64,000 bases of DNA from MWDV01 sp002070715 (lineage in GTDB: Bacteria; Verrucomicrobiota; Verrucomicrobiia; Limisphaerales; MWDV01). A program made the translations under genes and the position numbers. The stretch spans positions 66,075-130,074 of the forward strand of contig DAONTI010000007.1 in NCBI GenBank assembly GCA_035411585.1. The letters run 5' to 3'. Positions 54,095 through 62,740 of the stretch are shown piece by piece. Below the pieces are notes generated by a model that was not told the DNA's origin, made no database searches, and worked only from the letters and a program-made list of their open reading frames with translations. How positions within the stretch are numbered: position 1 is the first letter of the stretch; the number at the start of each line of letters is the position of its first letter.

Positions 54095-57000
54095 TTATGG
54101 ATTTACCGTCGGGGCGGCAAGCCGGAAAAAAGCGGATTCCGTCCCGTCGTTGGTCCAATAAAACCAGGCGGCTTGCAAGTGGGGCGGCGCGATCACGCGT
54201 TCCCAGACGCCATTCGGATCGAGCGCCGTCGTGCGTTCCAGGAAATAATCCCGGGCGCGGCCGGGCCACCGCAAGACGGTGGTGGCCGGCGGATGCTGCT
54301 GAATTTGCAACCAGGCGATGGCCGGGACGTTGATTTCCACCCGGGCTGTGGGGGGCACTTGCACAATGAGCCATCCTTGCGCCGGCGAATACGCCTGCGG
54401 CGCGGTGAGCGCAACCGCTTGGCCGTTGACGCGCACCGTGGGCGTCTGCCGCAGGCCGTTGAGCAGCAGCCAATGCGGCTCGTGGGTCCAACCCTGCACG
54501 ATGAAACGAAAGCCATCCGGGCGCTCTTCCAGATTGGTCAACCGGCCTGCGGCGTGCAGCCGCACGCCAAAACGGCGCAGCGCCAGATAATCGTAAAATG
54601 GCCGGAGGCCGAAGTATTGCCAGCTTTCCGCGAGCAGGGTGGCGGGGTTGATCGCCGGACCGTTGCGGGATTGCAACCGCAGCGAAAAACTGTCCGGCAG
54701 CAACCCCTGCCGCGCCGGTTCCTGAGCGCGATAGATTTGTTGAATGCCCGCGGCGGCGATGGCATCGGCCAAAGCCTGCCACGGTCCGGAAGCATCATAC
54801 CGCGCCAGGCGATACAAGGCGTTGCCGTAAACCAAGCCGCACCATTGCACGGGCAGCCCGATCCACAACGGCGCCTGCCAGTCGGTGGCGCCCAGCACGG
54901 CAATGGTGGCACCCACACCCACCGCCCCCGGCGTGGGCGGGGCCAGATAGACAAACGGCACGCCGGTCCACGCCCAGTAACGCGCCCGGTCGAGCAGGGT
55001 GGCGTCGCCGGTCAGTTCGTAGCCCAGCGTGTACGCCCGCACCAGATACGCCGCCGCCAGAATATCCGGCGTGTGCAAGGGGATTTCCCAGGTTTGCGCG
55101 CCGCGCGGCACGGTGTGATCGAACTTGGCGAGGGCGCGCAGATGGTTCAATCCGTTGGTCAATAACCCCGGGTCGCCGGTGAACAGGGCGGCTTCCAACA
55201 AACGCGCCGTGACGGTGCCCACCAGCCCGTTGGCTTCCTGGGACCAATGCGTCTCACTGTAGTCCGGTCCGTTGGCCGGGGCTTGATATCGAATCACGCC
55301 GTCGCCTTGATACTGTGCCAACAGTTGCTGCCCCAGGGTGCGGACCGCGCCCACGTTGTCGGCCACCGCGCCGTACACGAGCGTCGCCGTGGGATGCCAG
55401 ACGTGGCCGATGCCGGAGCGCGCATAGTTCTTTGGCGCCACTGCGGCCCTGGCCTGTCCAGCAGTGGTGCGGAGTGCGTTGGATAAGGCGGGGTCCGCCA
55501 CGCCCGCCGCCAGCCAATCCATCCACACCGCCGCCTCGGCGGAAGGCGTGGGGCCGAAGTTCGCCCCGTCGGCATGACGGAACCGGTCGCCAACGCGGAT
55601 GTCCGAATCAAGCCACCCGTGCGCCTCCAGTTGATGAAATTCGGTTTCGGTCAAATCCGGGGTCGGCGGTGTGGGCGGGCCGTGCAGGGCCACGTATTTC
55701 TGGATGGCCGGCACCACACTCGCGCCGGTGCCGCCGATCAATTTGGCGCGCAACACCAGCGGTGCATGGGCCGGCAACGGCCACGGATCATCCGGCAGCA
55801 GGTTGCCTTCATCGCGATTGTTCCCGTCCGATCCGGGGGCAATCAGGCCGAGCAAATGACCGCCGGAATGGAACTGGCGATCCGGCGAATCGAAGACGGG
55901 CGCAAGCGCGGGCGAGGTTTCCCAGATCACGCCCAGGTAGCGTCCCTCCGCCTGCAACGCCATGAGCGGAAACGTCAGCTTGGCCGAATCCGGCACCAAC
56001 CGCCGCGCGCCGGCGCCGCGCACGTCCGCCTCCGAACTGCTCGGTTCGTTTTCCAGATATTCCACGCCGCTCAACAGCGCCTGATTTTTGTTGGTGCCGA
56101 ACGTGTCGGAGCCCGCCAACAAGCAGAGCGCCGGCAAAAAGAGCACGTCCCGGGGCGCGTCCACCGTCACCGTGGTTTCAACTTCAATGACGCCGCCCGC
56201 GGCCGCTTGGAAGGCTTGGGAAAAATGCCAGTGCCCGCCGTCGGGGTCCGTCAACGTGGTTTGCGCGATCAACCGATCGTTGACCTGCTGCACGGTGGCG
56301 TTCGCGCTCGCACTGTCCAACGCCACCCAGCGCACTTGTTGGTTGGTGAGATAACCCAGCCACGCATTGGGATAACCCGCGGCAAACGCTTGTCCGTCCA
56401 CTTCAACCCGGAACATGCCCGGGCCGCCCGGCGCATGCCGCACGCACAAGCCATCCGAGATGACGGCGGGCGCGGCGGCATCCGGTTGCGGTCGGAGGGG
56501 CGCCGGCCAGGTCGGCGCGATTGGTTTCAGGCGGGATTCAAACCACAATCGCTCCACAAGACAATTGCCGCTGTGCCCCGGCGGATCGAACCGCAGCCGG
56601 TAACCCGGGCCGAGCGCCGGAAAGCGTACTTTGAGATCAGCCCACACCCCGGCCGGCACGCCGAACCGCACGGAGTTTTCCTCCGTCGGGCCGGTCTTGA
56701 AATAAAACACCTGCCCCATTCCCGCCGTGTCCGATTTGAGGCGCAGCCGCATCCAGAGCGGGGTGCCGGACGGATAATCCCGCGGCGGTCCGCCCAGGTA
56801 AGGATCATCGCCCCCGATCGCGAGGTTGAGCCCTTCCGGGGTCGGAGTTAAGGCAGTGATCGCGTGCCACGCCTTCCAAGCCGTCGCATCCGGGCGCGTG
56901 CGAAAATCAAAATCCGGCAGACTGCCGCGGGCTTCGAAACGCACCGCCGCAAACGTGGCGCGGCCACTTTGGCCGGGCGGATCAATGCGCAGGCGGTAGT

Positions 57001-57388
57001 TGGGCCCCAACGCCGGCACCGCCAGGCGCACTTGCACCCATTCGCCCGCCGGCACCGTAGTCTGCACGGAATGGGCTTCGGCCGGGCTCCCGCTGGCCGG
57101 GAAATAAAACACCTGCAACACCCCGCTCGTTTCCGAGTGCAACCAGAGACGCATCCACAACGGCTGTCCACTGGGATAATCGCGGGGCGGTCCGGCAAAG
57201 TAGGGATCGGGACCGTTGATGTCGGCCCGCAGCCCTTCCGGCGTGGCGACCAACGCGCTGAGATCATGCTGCGCGGTCCAGCCTTCCACCCCGGCCGCCG
57301 TGGTAAAATCGAATTCCGGCAACGCGGCGGACAACTGACACGCCCCGGCCAGCGCGGCGATTTGCCCAAGGAGGACGAGCTTTTTCAT
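54095..57388 (-). CDS. Large secreted protein, polysaccharide-active enzyme candidate
   Basis: 1097 residues from the ATG at 57388. MKKLVLLGQIAALAGACQLS is a signal. Residues 20-330 hold two copies of a 150-residue beta domain: FDFTTAAGVEGWTAQHDLSA and FDFRTRPDATAWKAWHAITA, both with GPPRDYPSG and W-M-R-L. A long middle of helices follows (AAYLVRAYTLGYELTGDATL; ARYWAWTGVPFVYLAPPTPG), like an (alpha/alpha)-toroid of glycoside hydrolases or lyases. The C-terminus has TVLRWPGRARDYFLERTTAL ... FFRLAAPTVNP. I cannot name a CAZy family. Same strand, 119 bp upstream of the jelly-roll protein. Confidence 0.75.
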   Translation of the reverse strand: MKKLVLLGQIAALAGACQLSAALPEFDFTTAAGVEGWTAQHDLSALVATPEGLRADINGPDPYFAGPPRDYPSGQPLWMRLWLHSETSGVLQVFYFPASGSPAEAHSVQTTVPAGEWVQVRLAVPALGPNYRLRIDPPGQSGRATFAAVRFEARGSLPDFDFRTRPDATAWKAWHAITALTPTPEGLNLAIGGDDPYLGGPPRDYPSGTPLWMRLRLKSDTAGMGQVFYFKTGPTEENSVRFGVPAGVWADLKVRFPALGPGYRLRFDPPGHSGNCLVERLWFESRLKPIAPTWPAPLRPQPDAAAPAVISDGLCVRHAPGGPGMFRVEVDGQAFAAGYPNAWLGYLTNQQVRWVALDSASANATVQQVNDRLIAQTTLTDPDGGHWHFSQAFQAAAGGVIEVETTVTVDAPRDVLFLPALCLLAGSDTFGTNKNQALLSGVEYLENEPSSSEADVRGAGARRLVPDSAKLTFPLMALQAEGRYLGVIWETSPALAPVFDSPDRQFHSGGHLLGLIAPGSDGNNRDEGNLLPDDPWPLPAHAPLVLRAKLIGGTGASVVPAIQKYVALHGPPTPPTPDLTETEFHQLEAHGWLDSDIRVGDRFRHADGANFGPTPSAEAAVWMDWLAAGVADPALSNALRTTAGQARAAVAPKNYARSGIGHVWHPTATLVYGAVADNVGAVRTLGQQLLAQYQGDGVIRYQAPANGPDYSETHWSQEANGLVGTVTARLLEAALFTGDPGLLTNGLNHLRALAKFDHTVPRGAQTWEIPLHTPDILAAAYLVRAYTLGYELTGDATLLDRARYWAWTGVPFVYLAPPTPGAVGVGATIAVLGATDWQAPLWIGLPVQWCGLVYGNALYRLARYDASGPWQALADAIAAAGIQQIYRAQEPARQGLLPDSFSLRLQSRNGPAINPATLLAESWQYFGLRPFYDYLALRRFGVRLHAAGRLTNLEERPDGFRFIVQGWTHEPHWLLLNGLRQTPTVRVNGQAVALTAPQAYSPAQGWLIVQVPPTARVEINVPAIAWLQIQQHPPATTVLRWPGRARDYFLERTTALDPNGVWERVIAPPHLQAAWFYWTNDGTESAFFRLAAPTVNP

Positions 57389-57701
57389 TTCTGGAAACAC
57401 ATGATGACCCTCTGGATCGCGCGCAAACTGATCGTCCCGGTTCGGATCGCGCTGGGCGTTGATTCAGCTTGCCTCTCGGATCCGCTTCCCAAGCTAACCC
57501 ATTACCGCCATTCGTCAATGAACCCCGGCACGGCTATGGAGTGCATTGATTGCCGCCATAACGTCTTCTGAACAAGTCATCCCGGCTCACCGGCCTTGAC
57601 GGGTTTTCATGCTTCCCTTGAAAAGTGTTCCGAAAGGCGCCTTGCGCGGTCGCGCCGTGCGCCTATGGCGGTTTAACTAACACTGTGGCCGTGACGGGAG
57701 C

Positions 57702-57717
57702 GCGGGCTTTAGCCCGC
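57702..57717. repeat. Palindrome gcgggct-tt-agcccgc
   Basis: Seven-pair hairpin of a type often dispersed in genomes. The 57389-57831 gap otherwise shows no gene; a long leader for the antitoxin gene lies in its last 50 bp. Confidence 0.5.
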
Positions 57718-57795
57718 TGCCGCGTGATTTTGCCGGCGGGCATTGAAACGGTGTAAACGCCGCACGCCTCGGGCAAAGGAAAATCGGCTATAGTT

Positions 57796-57825
57796 TTGGC
57801 TGATTTGCTCTAAAATCGGTAAAAT
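57796..57825 (+). promoter_or_regulatory. Candidate promoter for the antitoxin gene
   Basis: TTGGCT at 57796-57801, 18-bp spacer, TAAAAT at 57820-57825, only six bases before the ATG at 57832, so transcription would start at or near the initiation codon. Two aaaatcgg direct repeats (57780-57787, 57812-57819) overlap it and could bind the antitoxin itself. Confidence 0.35.
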
Positions 57826-57831
57826 AAAAAC

Positions 57832-58065
57832 ATGATTGTGACCGCGACCGAAATGGCGAATAAAGCCCGGCAGATTCTGGACGCCGCGGAGCGGGGCTTG
57901 GAAACGGAGATCACCCGCCATGGGCAAATTGTGGCGGCCCTGGTGCCCCGGCCCCGCGTCAGCGCCCAGCGGGCCCAAGACGCCCTTTCCCAAAACCCCT
58001 TTTCGGCCGAAGAACGGGAGGCCTTGCGGGCCGCCTGCCGGGAAGCGAACCAAGCCTTTGCCTGA
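57832..58065 (+). CDS. Phd/YefM-type antitoxin
   Basis: 77 residues. MIVTATEMANKARQILDAAE, then RGLETEITRHGQIVAALVPR, is the Phd N-terminal DNA-binding fold (TATEM...G-EI-IT-HG...A-LVP). The C-terminal half (RAQDALSQNPFSAEEREALR) is the toxin-binding tail. The cognate toxin directly downstream is truncated, leaving an orphan antitoxin that may still repress its promoter. Confidence 0.85.
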   Translation: MIVTATEMANKARQILDAAERGLETEITRHGQIVAALVPRPRVSAQRAQDALSQNPFSAEEREALRAACREANQAFA

Positions 58066-58283
58066 AGGCGACGGCGATTGACACGAGCGTTTTGATTGAT
58101 TCAGCACACGCCGGCCGGCCATTAGCCTCAACGGGGCCGCGCTCCATTGAGCGCGGAAATCAGGGCTGCCAGGATGAGGTAAGCCGTGGTTGCGCCGCTG
58201 GTTCGTGTTATTATTTTGTCCGCAAGGCGGGCCGCCCTCTGCTGGCCGAGAATTCAAATTGGAACGAAGAACGAGATGAGTAA
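58062..58283 (+). pseudogene. Truncated PIN-domain (VapC-type) toxin
   Basis: In the frame beginning CTG at 58062, KATAIDTSVLIDSAH reads as the start of a PIN toxin (first Asp of the active site in IDTSVLID), then the sequence changes to GRPLASTGPRSIERGNQGCQ, typical of an intergenic repeat (cgcgctc-catt-gagcgcg hairpin at about 58138-58155). The remaining PIN catalytic residues are absent. It looks like a toxin 5' end cut by a repeat insertion or deletion. No ATG start is present. Confidence 0.65.
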
Positions 58284-58821
58284 AATTTTGAGCAGATTGA
58301 TCCAAGGCGGACTTTACTGTGCGTTGGCCCTTTCCGTAATCGGCGGGGAGGCCAGCGGTTTTCGTCCGGCGGTGGTGGGTCTCCGCGGGGGAGTGGCCGG
58401 ACAGGACCGTGGCGGCAACATGGCGCTCACGGAAGCGTTCGCCACATGGAATCTGCCCTGGCAATGGGAGTGGGGTCAAACGTGGCAACTGGAGAGCCGC
58501 CTGAGCGCTGCCGCCGGATGGATTGGCGGACGGGGCGAAGACGCTTTCATGGCCAGCGTGGGGCCGAATCTGGCTTTGGGTTGGAAAGGCGTGCCGTTTT
58601 CGGTGGAAGGGGGAATCAGCCCGACCGTGCTCAGCCGTCACACTTTCGACCGGTTGAACCTCGGCGGCGAATTTCAGTTTACTTCCTATGCGGGATTAAA
58701 CTGGCACATAACGCCGCAGGTGGGGTTAGGTTACCGCTTTCAACATCTCTCCAACGCCGGCCTCTGGCGGCCCAATCCGGGATTGAATTTTCACGCCGTC
58801 TCCCTCTTCTGGCGATTCTGA
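58276..58821 (+). CDS. PagL-like acyloxyacyl hydrolase/lipid A 3-O-deacylase
   Basis: 181 residues from the ATG at 58276 (RBS region aacgaag). Signal MSKILSRLIQGGLYCALALS. Beta-barrel strands follow, ending GYRFQHLSNAGLWRPNPGLN and the aromatic C-terminus AVSLFWRF. His157 and Ser159 in QHLSN match the catalytic pair of PagL. The Glu that completes the triad in Pseudomonas PagL is replaced by Asn171. It removes the 3-O-acyl chain of lipid A in the outer membrane, reshaping LPS. It overlaps the tail of the toxin remnant. Confidence 0.85.
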   Translation: MSKILSRLIQGGLYCALALSVIGGEASGFRPAVVGLRGGVAGQDRGGNMALTEAFATWNLPWQWEWGQTWQLESRLSAAAGWIGGRGEDAFMASVGPNLALGWKGVPFSVEGGISPTVLSRHTFDRLNLGGEFQFTSYAGLNWHITPQVGLGYRFQHLSNAGLWRPNPGLNFHAVSLFWRF

Positions 58822-59141
58822 CCGGGAATCGGCGATGGATCCGGGTAGAAAGGGGGCGCCCCCTACGGGGTCGAACATGGATTTTCCCTCGACCGTAGGC
58901 TGACGTCCACGGCGGTTCAAGTCGGACCGCTTTTCGGCCGGAATTTTGTGGGCAGGATAAGAATGTGCTCCGCCGCCGTCTTCGGTGTCCTTAATTGTGA
59001 GTCAACGTATACCCTGCTTTTTTAGGCCCCGGTGTCTTTTTTCATTGAGGCAACACGTGTGTTCATCCGTAGCGTGTTACCATTCATCCCGAACGGAAAT
59101 CCTGGCTTGATCCATCACCTGGGACATGGCCCAGTGATCCA
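58822..59141. other. Gene-free stretch with a REP-like hairpin
   Basis: Contains the palindrome agggggcgccccct (58851-58864) followed by acgggg. Both flanking genes end here (convergent PagL-like and sialidase-like). I see no coding sequence. Confidence 0.5.
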
Positions 59142-60242
59142 TTATCGTGCTTCGGCGACGGCGGGCAGGGGATGCAGTTCAAATTTGCCGGGCTCGAGCA
59201 CGACGTGTTTGATCCGCCGCCGTTGCCAGGTGTAGGTGATGTGCACACGGCCATCGCGGGATTGGATGACCGCCGGATACGAATACTCGCCCGGCTCGTT
59301 TTCGAGCACCAACGCCGCCCGCCAGTCGCGGCCATCCGCAGAAACCGCCACGTTCAACGGCGTCCGTCCTTTGGTCGTGTGATTGTACACCAGCAGATGC
59401 CGCCCGTCCCGGAGCGTCACCGCATCCGTGCCCGAATTGGGATTGGGCAAAATCGTTGCGGTCATCCCGCCCCATGTCCGGCCAAGATCGTCCGAGGCGA
59501 TCTGAAAAACTTTCCCCTGCCGCGTCCGGCCCAAGGCCAGCAATCGGTCGCCGCCCAGGAACAAAACGCTGGGTTGAATCGCGCCGAACTCCCGGCCGTC
59601 GTTCACCGGGCCAACGCGCGTCCATGTCCGCCCCCAATCGCGGGTGATTTCAAAATGCACCCGCCAGCCGTCGTACTCCGTGCTGGAGGGACACAGCAGA
59701 TCGCCGTTGGGCAGTGGCACCGGTTTGTTTTTCACCGGGCCGTCAATGTGCTCCGGCAAACGCCGGGGCGTGGACCAGCTTGCGCCGCCGTCGCGGGAGG
59801 TGGTCAGCATGCCCCACCACGCTCCCGGATTGGGCCCGACTTTGTAAAACAGCAGCAACGGTCCGTTCCTCGGCTGGAACAACACCGGATTCCAGCACGG
59901 ATGCCGATGCGCCGTGCCGTCGGCCTGCTGGTGTTGCACGCCGTTGGCGACCTCGACCGGCGCGGTCCAGCGTCCGGACCGCTGGCGGGACAACCAGATG
60001 CCGACATCAGTATTTTTCTCGCGCGTGCCGCCGAACCACGCGGCGACCAATCCCCGGCGGGTTTCCGCAATCGTGGACGCGTGACATTGTGGAAAGGGCG
60101 CCGTCTCGAAAATAAACTCGGATTTCACCAAGCCGGGCGGCTTCGCTGGAGGAGGCGATCCGTCCCACGATTGAGAGGGAACCGATTGTGCTCCCGCCGC
60201 GCTTGCCCAAGCGAATCCCAGAATGAATAGCCAGCGTTTCAT
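59142..60242 (-). CDS. Secreted sialidase-like protein with Asp-box repeats
   Basis: 366 residues from the ATG at 60242 (MKRWLFILGFAWASAAGAQ signal). Asp-boxes, consensus SxDxGxxW, are SRDGGASW, TRDWGRTW and SDDLGRTW, with SADGRDW as a degenerate fourth. FETAPFPQCHASTIAETRRG and LVAAWFGGTREKNTDVGIWL are the region of the first arginine and Asp of BNR-type neuraminidases; QRPSAI-like Q-P-S is GAIQPSVLFLGGD. Six-bladed propeller expected. Substrate not sure: sialic acid or another alpha-keto sugar. Confidence 0.85.
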   Translation of the reverse strand: MKRWLFILGFAWASAAGAQSVPSQSWDGSPPPAKPPGLVKSEFIFETAPFPQCHASTIAETRRGLVAAWFGGTREKNTDVGIWLSRQRSGRWTAPVEVANGVQHQQADGTAHRHPCWNPVLFQPRNGPLLLFYKVGPNPGAWWGMLTTSRDGGASWSTPRRLPEHIDGPVKNKPVPLPNGDLLCPSSTEYDGWRVHFEITRDWGRTWTRVGPVNDGREFGAIQPSVLFLGGDRLLALGRTRQGKVFQIASDDLGRTWGGMTATILPNPNSGTDAVTLRDGRHLLVYNHTTKGRTPLNVAVSADGRDWRAALVLENEPGEYSYPAVIQSRDGRVHITYTWQRRRIKHVVLEPGKFELHPLPAVAEAR

Positions 60243-60348
60243 GCCGTTCAGCGTGGAAGCAAGGCCGCACCATTCGCAAGCGCGATTTTGCGCGGATTTG
60301 GCCGCGTCAAACGGAAACTGCCAGCGTTTGCCGTTGCGATTGGTCAAC

Positions 60349-60730
60349 GGCTGATGACGCGGATCGTTTTACATAACGGTTATTGGTTTAATTTTTGCCT
60401 GACGACGGGAAGTTGAAACCGGAGAGGCAAAGAGGGGCTGGGGAATTCTTGCCCGGGTAGGGACGGCGTGCCGCGACAAACGACGCCCGGTCAGGGGCCC
60501 GGGCCTACAACACCTGTAGGCCGCGTGCCCTCTCGCGGCGCAACCTCCGTGCTACGCTGCGCCCCGTCTGGCTGGTTCCGTCCGCTGGACGCGGGCGGGG
60601 ACATCCCGGCGGATGTCCCTCCCTTGCCAAGGCGAAAACCCGATTCCAAAGAGGCCCGCCAAACCGAAGCAGGGTCCGGTCAGCCCCCCCCGTTACGGAA
60701 TCAGTCGCGTAAACGTAATTCTCTCAATCT
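60349..60730. repeat. Tandem hairpin module, copy 1
   Basis: Begins cggctgatgacgc and ends ctctcaatct. Conserved stems: gcctaca/tgtaggc (60503-60521), gccgcg/cgcggc, ggcgca/tgcgcc, ggacatcc/ggatgtcc. The second copy starts 440 bp later. The translations of this region are low-complexity and not genes. Confidence 0.7.
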
Positions 60731-60788
60731 TGGAGCGTGTTTCGAGCTTTTGTCCGTTCTTTGAAATTTCCCGTTTCGAGGTGGGCAG

Positions 60789-61166
60789 CGGCTGATGACG
60801 CAAATTGTTTTACATAACGGTTATCGGTTTAGTTTTTGCCTGACGACGGGAAGTTGAAACCGGAGGGGTAAAGAGAGCAGGGGAATTTTCGCCCGGGTAG
60901 GGACGACGTGCCGCGACGAACGACGCCCGGTCAGTGGACCGGGCCTACAACCCCTGTAGGCCGCGTGCCCTCACGCGGCGCAACCTCCGTATTACGTTGC
61001 GCCCCGTCTCGCTGGTTCCGCCTGCTGGACGCGAGCGGAGCATCCCGGCGGATGTCCCTCCCTTGCCAAGGCGAAAACCCGATCCAAAGAGGTCCGCCGA
61101 ACCGAAGCAGAGTCAGGTCAGCTCCCCGTTGCGGAATCAGTCGTGTGGATGCAGTTCTCTCAATCT
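60789..61166. repeat. Tandem hairpin module, copy 2
   Basis: Same opening and closing blocks as copy 1. The gcctaca/tgtaggc stem is at 60943-60961 with a different loop. The gccgcg stem is longer here (gccgcgtg/cacgcggc) and the ggcgcaa/ttgcgcc stem gains a pair. Together the copies fill 60243-61269, where I see no gene. Confidence 0.7.
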
Positions 61167-61269
61167 GCCTTTCGGCAATTGCCTTGACGGTGGGAACTGA
61201 GGCCATTGCTCAAGGGACTCAACTCCGGGCGGGGCTTCGTTTTCTCCGCCGCTGATTTGATCAAAAAGA

Positions 61270-62259
61270 TCATTCAGTTGGGGGCATGAGGGGCATGGGG
61301 GGCATGGGGGGAAGTTCTGTATCAAAGCGAATTGGATCCCGGCCAACTTCCCTCTCTACCTCCACGTAACTGCCTCCGCTCCAACTCCCCGCTCCCGGAT
61401 GCGCGGCGATATAAGCTCGGCCCTTGCGATTGTATTCCGCGCCATACACGCCCAAGCCGTGCAGGATTTGCGGCATCAAACCGCGCGGATCATCCCGTCG
61501 CTGTCGGTCGCGTAATGATTTATTGCCCCCAAAATAATATCGCACGCCAAGCAGCCAGTGATCGTAATGATGATCCCCAACGGCCACTTCGGCCGTCACC
61601 GCCAGCCCCCGAATCGGCGTCTGATATTCCGCCTCACCTTTGACCAAGTTGTTGCGGAACGCGGTGGTGCAGGAAACGCCGAGCCGCAACTCTTCCAGCG
61701 CATACCAGTCGGCGGAAACGCGGCCAATGAAGCGCGTCGGGGTCGTGTCAATGAACGGCGCCGCACGGTCGCAGCTGATGGCGCCGACGCCGGCAAAGAA
61801 ACCGAAGGTGAAGCGGTTCAGGTAATACTCGCCTTCCGCGCCCGCTTGAAACGTATCCACGCCGGAGCGCACCAAGTAGCCGCCCGTGACGCCGATGAGG
61901 CCTAAGTCGGGATTACGCCAGAACAGATGGCCCGCGCCGCCGTAAAAATCCAGGCTGCCAATATGACTGTAAAGCGCGTCGGCCTGGAAGCCGAATTGAC
62001 GCGCAAGGGGGAAGGTGATGCTGCCATCGAAATTGTGGCCTTCGGCGGAGTTCATGCCGCCGCCGGAATAACCAACCTTGCCGTTGATTTCTTCCACGAC
62101 GGGCGGACGCAATGCCACATCGGTTTTGAAAGGATTGGATTTGTCGCTGGCTTCCAGAGTCGGATTGCTGGTTTGGGCGTGAACCGCCGCCGATGACGCA
62201 ATCAACGGCAGAAGCAGGCACAGTCTGGACGCCAGCCATTTCACGGGTTTAGTTTGCAT
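61270..62259 (-). CDS. Outer-membrane beta-barrel protein of unknown function
   Basis: 329 residues. Signal MQTKPVKWLASRLCLLLPLI then SSAAVHAQ. The body is alternating beta-type strands (FPLARQFGFQADALYSHIGS, LGLIGVTGGYLVRSGVDTFQ, FTFGFFAGVGAISCDRAAPF, LLGVRYYFGG), about eight to ten strands, consistent with a small barrel. A charged loop and a Pro/Met tail (LPPMPPMPLMPPTE) follow the last strand, so the typical C-terminal aromatic is missing. Near an Rhs locus on the same strand. No closer family recognised. Confidence 0.7.
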   Translation of the reverse strand: MQTKPVKWLASRLCLLLPLIASSAAVHAQTSNPTLEASDKSNPFKTDVALRPPVVEEINGKVGYSGGGMNSAEGHNFDGSITFPLARQFGFQADALYSHIGSLDFYGGAGHLFWRNPDLGLIGVTGGYLVRSGVDTFQAGAEGEYYLNRFTFGFFAGVGAISCDRAAPFIDTTPTRFIGRVSADWYALEELRLGVSCTTAFRNNLVKGEAEYQTPIRGLAVTAEVAVGDHHYDHWLLGVRYYFGGNKSLRDRQRRDDPRGLMPQILHGLGVYGAEYNRKGRAYIAAHPGAGSWSGGSYVEVEREVGRDPIRFDTELPPMPPMPLMPPTE

Positions 62260-62293
62260 AATTCAAAATCATCTGTCTTTTATTTTTTCCTAC

Positions 62294-62740
62294 TTACTCG
62301 CTACTCAGGATTTCCTGAACCCGTCGCAGAACTTCGCGAGAAAATGGTTTTGGATTGATGACAATCCCACCTTGCTGACGCTCTCGGCACTGAATGACTA
62401 AACGTGGAAATTTGAGAATCCTGCCGAAATTGCTGAATTCGAGCCAACAGAACTTGGCATCACTGATCTCGTTCCGCGAACAGGACTGCCAACGCCAAAG
62501 CCCGTTCCGATATTCAAAAGTTTTAGCCGTGATCCTGATTTTGAAACCGAGTAACCATCCATAGGTGGGGAGCAGCAATAACAAAGGCACAAAAATCAGG
62601 TGTTCTTGCCCACGCAACTTGCCGTTCAAAAACGCATAAGCGTATGCGGCAAACATTGGCGAGTATAACACCCCAAAAACGAGGTATCCGGCGCGTGAGG
62701 CGCGAGCGTGGAAAATAACAGGTTGACTATCTCCCCTCAT
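62294..62740 (-). CDS. Small PH-like membrane protein, candidate immunity protein
   Basis: 148 residues. Two membrane segments (YLVFGVLYSPMFAAYAYAFL; LIFVPLLLLLPTYGWLLGFK) precede a soluble beta domain like bacterial PH domains (ITAKTFEYRNGLWRWQSCSR, ISDAKFCWLEFSNFGRILKF, LVIQCRERQQGGIVINPKPF). Its ATG overlaps the Rhs stop codon by four bases (ATGA), so both are translated together. Position and small size are as expected for an immunity protein to the Rhs toxin. Visibly AT-richer than the core chromosome. Confidence 0.7.
   Translation of the reverse strand: MRGDSQPVIFHARASRAGYLVFGVLYSPMFAAYAYAFLNGKLRGQEHLIFVPLLLLLPTYGWLLGFKIRITAKTFEYRNGLWRWQSCSRNEISDAKFCWLEFSNFGRILKFPRLVIQCRERQQGGIVINPKPFSREVLRRVQEILSSE

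Noticed and set aside
60468..61255. Plus-strand frames of 98, 115 and 88 codons
   Set aside because: Translations of the tandem hairpin modules; parallel peptides appear in both copies for that reason.
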